This document shows positions 14,804 to 15,047 of a stretch of DNA of 15,047 nucleotides, piece by piece (position 1 is the first letter of the stretch; every line of letters begins with the position of its first letter). The notes beneath the pieces are model-generated. The model ran no database searches and was not told where the DNA came from. It was given only the letters and a program-made list of their open reading frames with translations. Source of the DNA: CANHCC01 sp040381555. GTDB lineage: Bacteria > Bacteroidota > Bacteroidia > J057 > RFSG01. Position numbers and translations under genes: made by a program. The stretch spans positions 1 to 15,047 of the forward strand of contig JBEIHC010000069.1 in the NCBI GenBank assembly GCA_040381555.1, written 5' to 3'.

Positions 14804-15047
14804 TTTACCCTAAACCGAAGTTTACCCTAAACCGGGGTTTACCCTAAACTGAGGTTTACCCTAAACCGAAGTTTACCCTAAACCAAGGTTTACCCTAAAC
14901 CGGGGTTTACCCTAAACCGGGGTTTACCCTAAACCGAAGTTTACCCTAAACCGAAGTTTACCCTAAACCAAGGTTTACCCTAAACCGGGGTTTACCCTAA
15001 ACCGAGGTTTACCCTAAACTGAGGTTTACCCTAAACCGGGGTTTACC
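14804..15047. repeat. Tandem array of 17-bp imperfect palindromic units (14 full plus 6 bp, open at right edge)
   Basis: Fourteen consecutive 17-bp units start at 14804, 14821, 14838 and so on to 15025, and a partial unit (TTTACC) starts at 15042. Positions 1-12 (TTTACCCTAAAC) are identical in all units. Positions 13-17 occur as five variants: A=CGAAG, B=CGGGG, C=TGAGG, D=CAAGG, E=CGAGG, in the order A B C A D B B A A D B E C B. Seen as dyads the array is TAAACC-NN-GGTTTA-CCC repeated, so each unit can pair within itself and with its neighbour. TAA (and TAG/TAA on the other strand) with a period of 17 puts stops in every frame, so it is non-coding. It lies just downstream of a terminator. No function is known to me. 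Confidence 0.95.

Noticed and set aside
14804..15047. CCCTAAA motif resembling plant-type telomere repeats
   Set aside because: The repeat unit is 17 bp with internal dyad symmetry, not a run of CCCTAAA heptamers, and the window is bacterial. The resemblance is a coincidence of a short motif.
14804..15047. CRISPR array
   Set aside because: Units are directly abutting 17-mers with only five linker variants; there are no unique spacers of 25-40 bp and no cas genes nearby.
14804..15047. Coding tandem repeat (for example a repeat protein)
   Set aside because: The unit length is not a multiple of three and each unit has TAA on the plus strand and TAG/TAA on the minus strand, so all six frames are stopped at least every 51 bp.

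Overview
The window reads as chromosomal DNA from a member of the Bacteroidota. Four observations support this: a complete actABCDEF operon for alternative complex III (ACIII) with Bacteroidota-style fusions; a Porin_10-type outer-membrane porin; a dihydroorotase with the DQVHF metal motif that I associate with this phylum; and a perfect Bacteroidota promoter (TTG-N19-TAACTTTG) instead of a sigma-70 promoter. Shine-Dalgarno sequences are absent or weak. An lpxK gene shows a lipid A-containing, Gram-negative envelope. The genus cannot be named from this sequence.

Left edge (1-191): the first 29 codons of an IS30-family transposase run off the left end on the minus strand. About 100 bp of non-coding DNA follows, which should hold one end of the insertion sequence. 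Next, at 192-533 (minus), lies a small secreted protein of unknown function with a GTG start.

Minus-strand operon (624-5944): pyrC-like dihydroorotase, lpxK, purine nucleoside phosphorylase and a large putative porin are packed with gaps or overlaps of +1, -23 and +6 bp. The porin has no ATG. It begins at a TTG two codons after the phosphorylase stop and in the same frame, which suggests coupled re-initiation. The operon joins pyrimidine synthesis, purine salvage, lipid A synthesis and an outer-membrane pore.

Divergent control region (5945-6320): a canonical Bacteroidota promoter sits directly on the pyrC start codon, predicting a leaderless or nearly leaderless mRNA. A weaker -7 box lies in a similar position just before actA.

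Plus-strand operon (6321-14732): actA-actF encode ACIII, a membrane quinol oxidase that passes electrons to periplasmic cytochrome c or directly to a heme-copper oxidase. ActC and ActF are NrfD-like membrane subunits, ActB carries the iron-sulfur chain, ActA and ActE carry c-type hemes (six and one motifs), and ActD is a small membrane subunit. ActF carries a long His/Ala/Asp/Glu-rich insert after its first membrane helix. A strong intrinsic terminator with a GCAA tetraloop closes the operon, so no cytochrome oxidase gene follows directly.

Right edge (14804-15047): a tandem array of 14 full 17-bp units plus a 6-bp partial unit runs off the window. Each unit is part of a chain of alternating dyads (TAAACC-NN-GGTTTA-CCC). 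The units fall into five variants, four of which differ from the fifth by exactly one transition. The array is non-coding in all six frames, and it is the least explained structure in the window.
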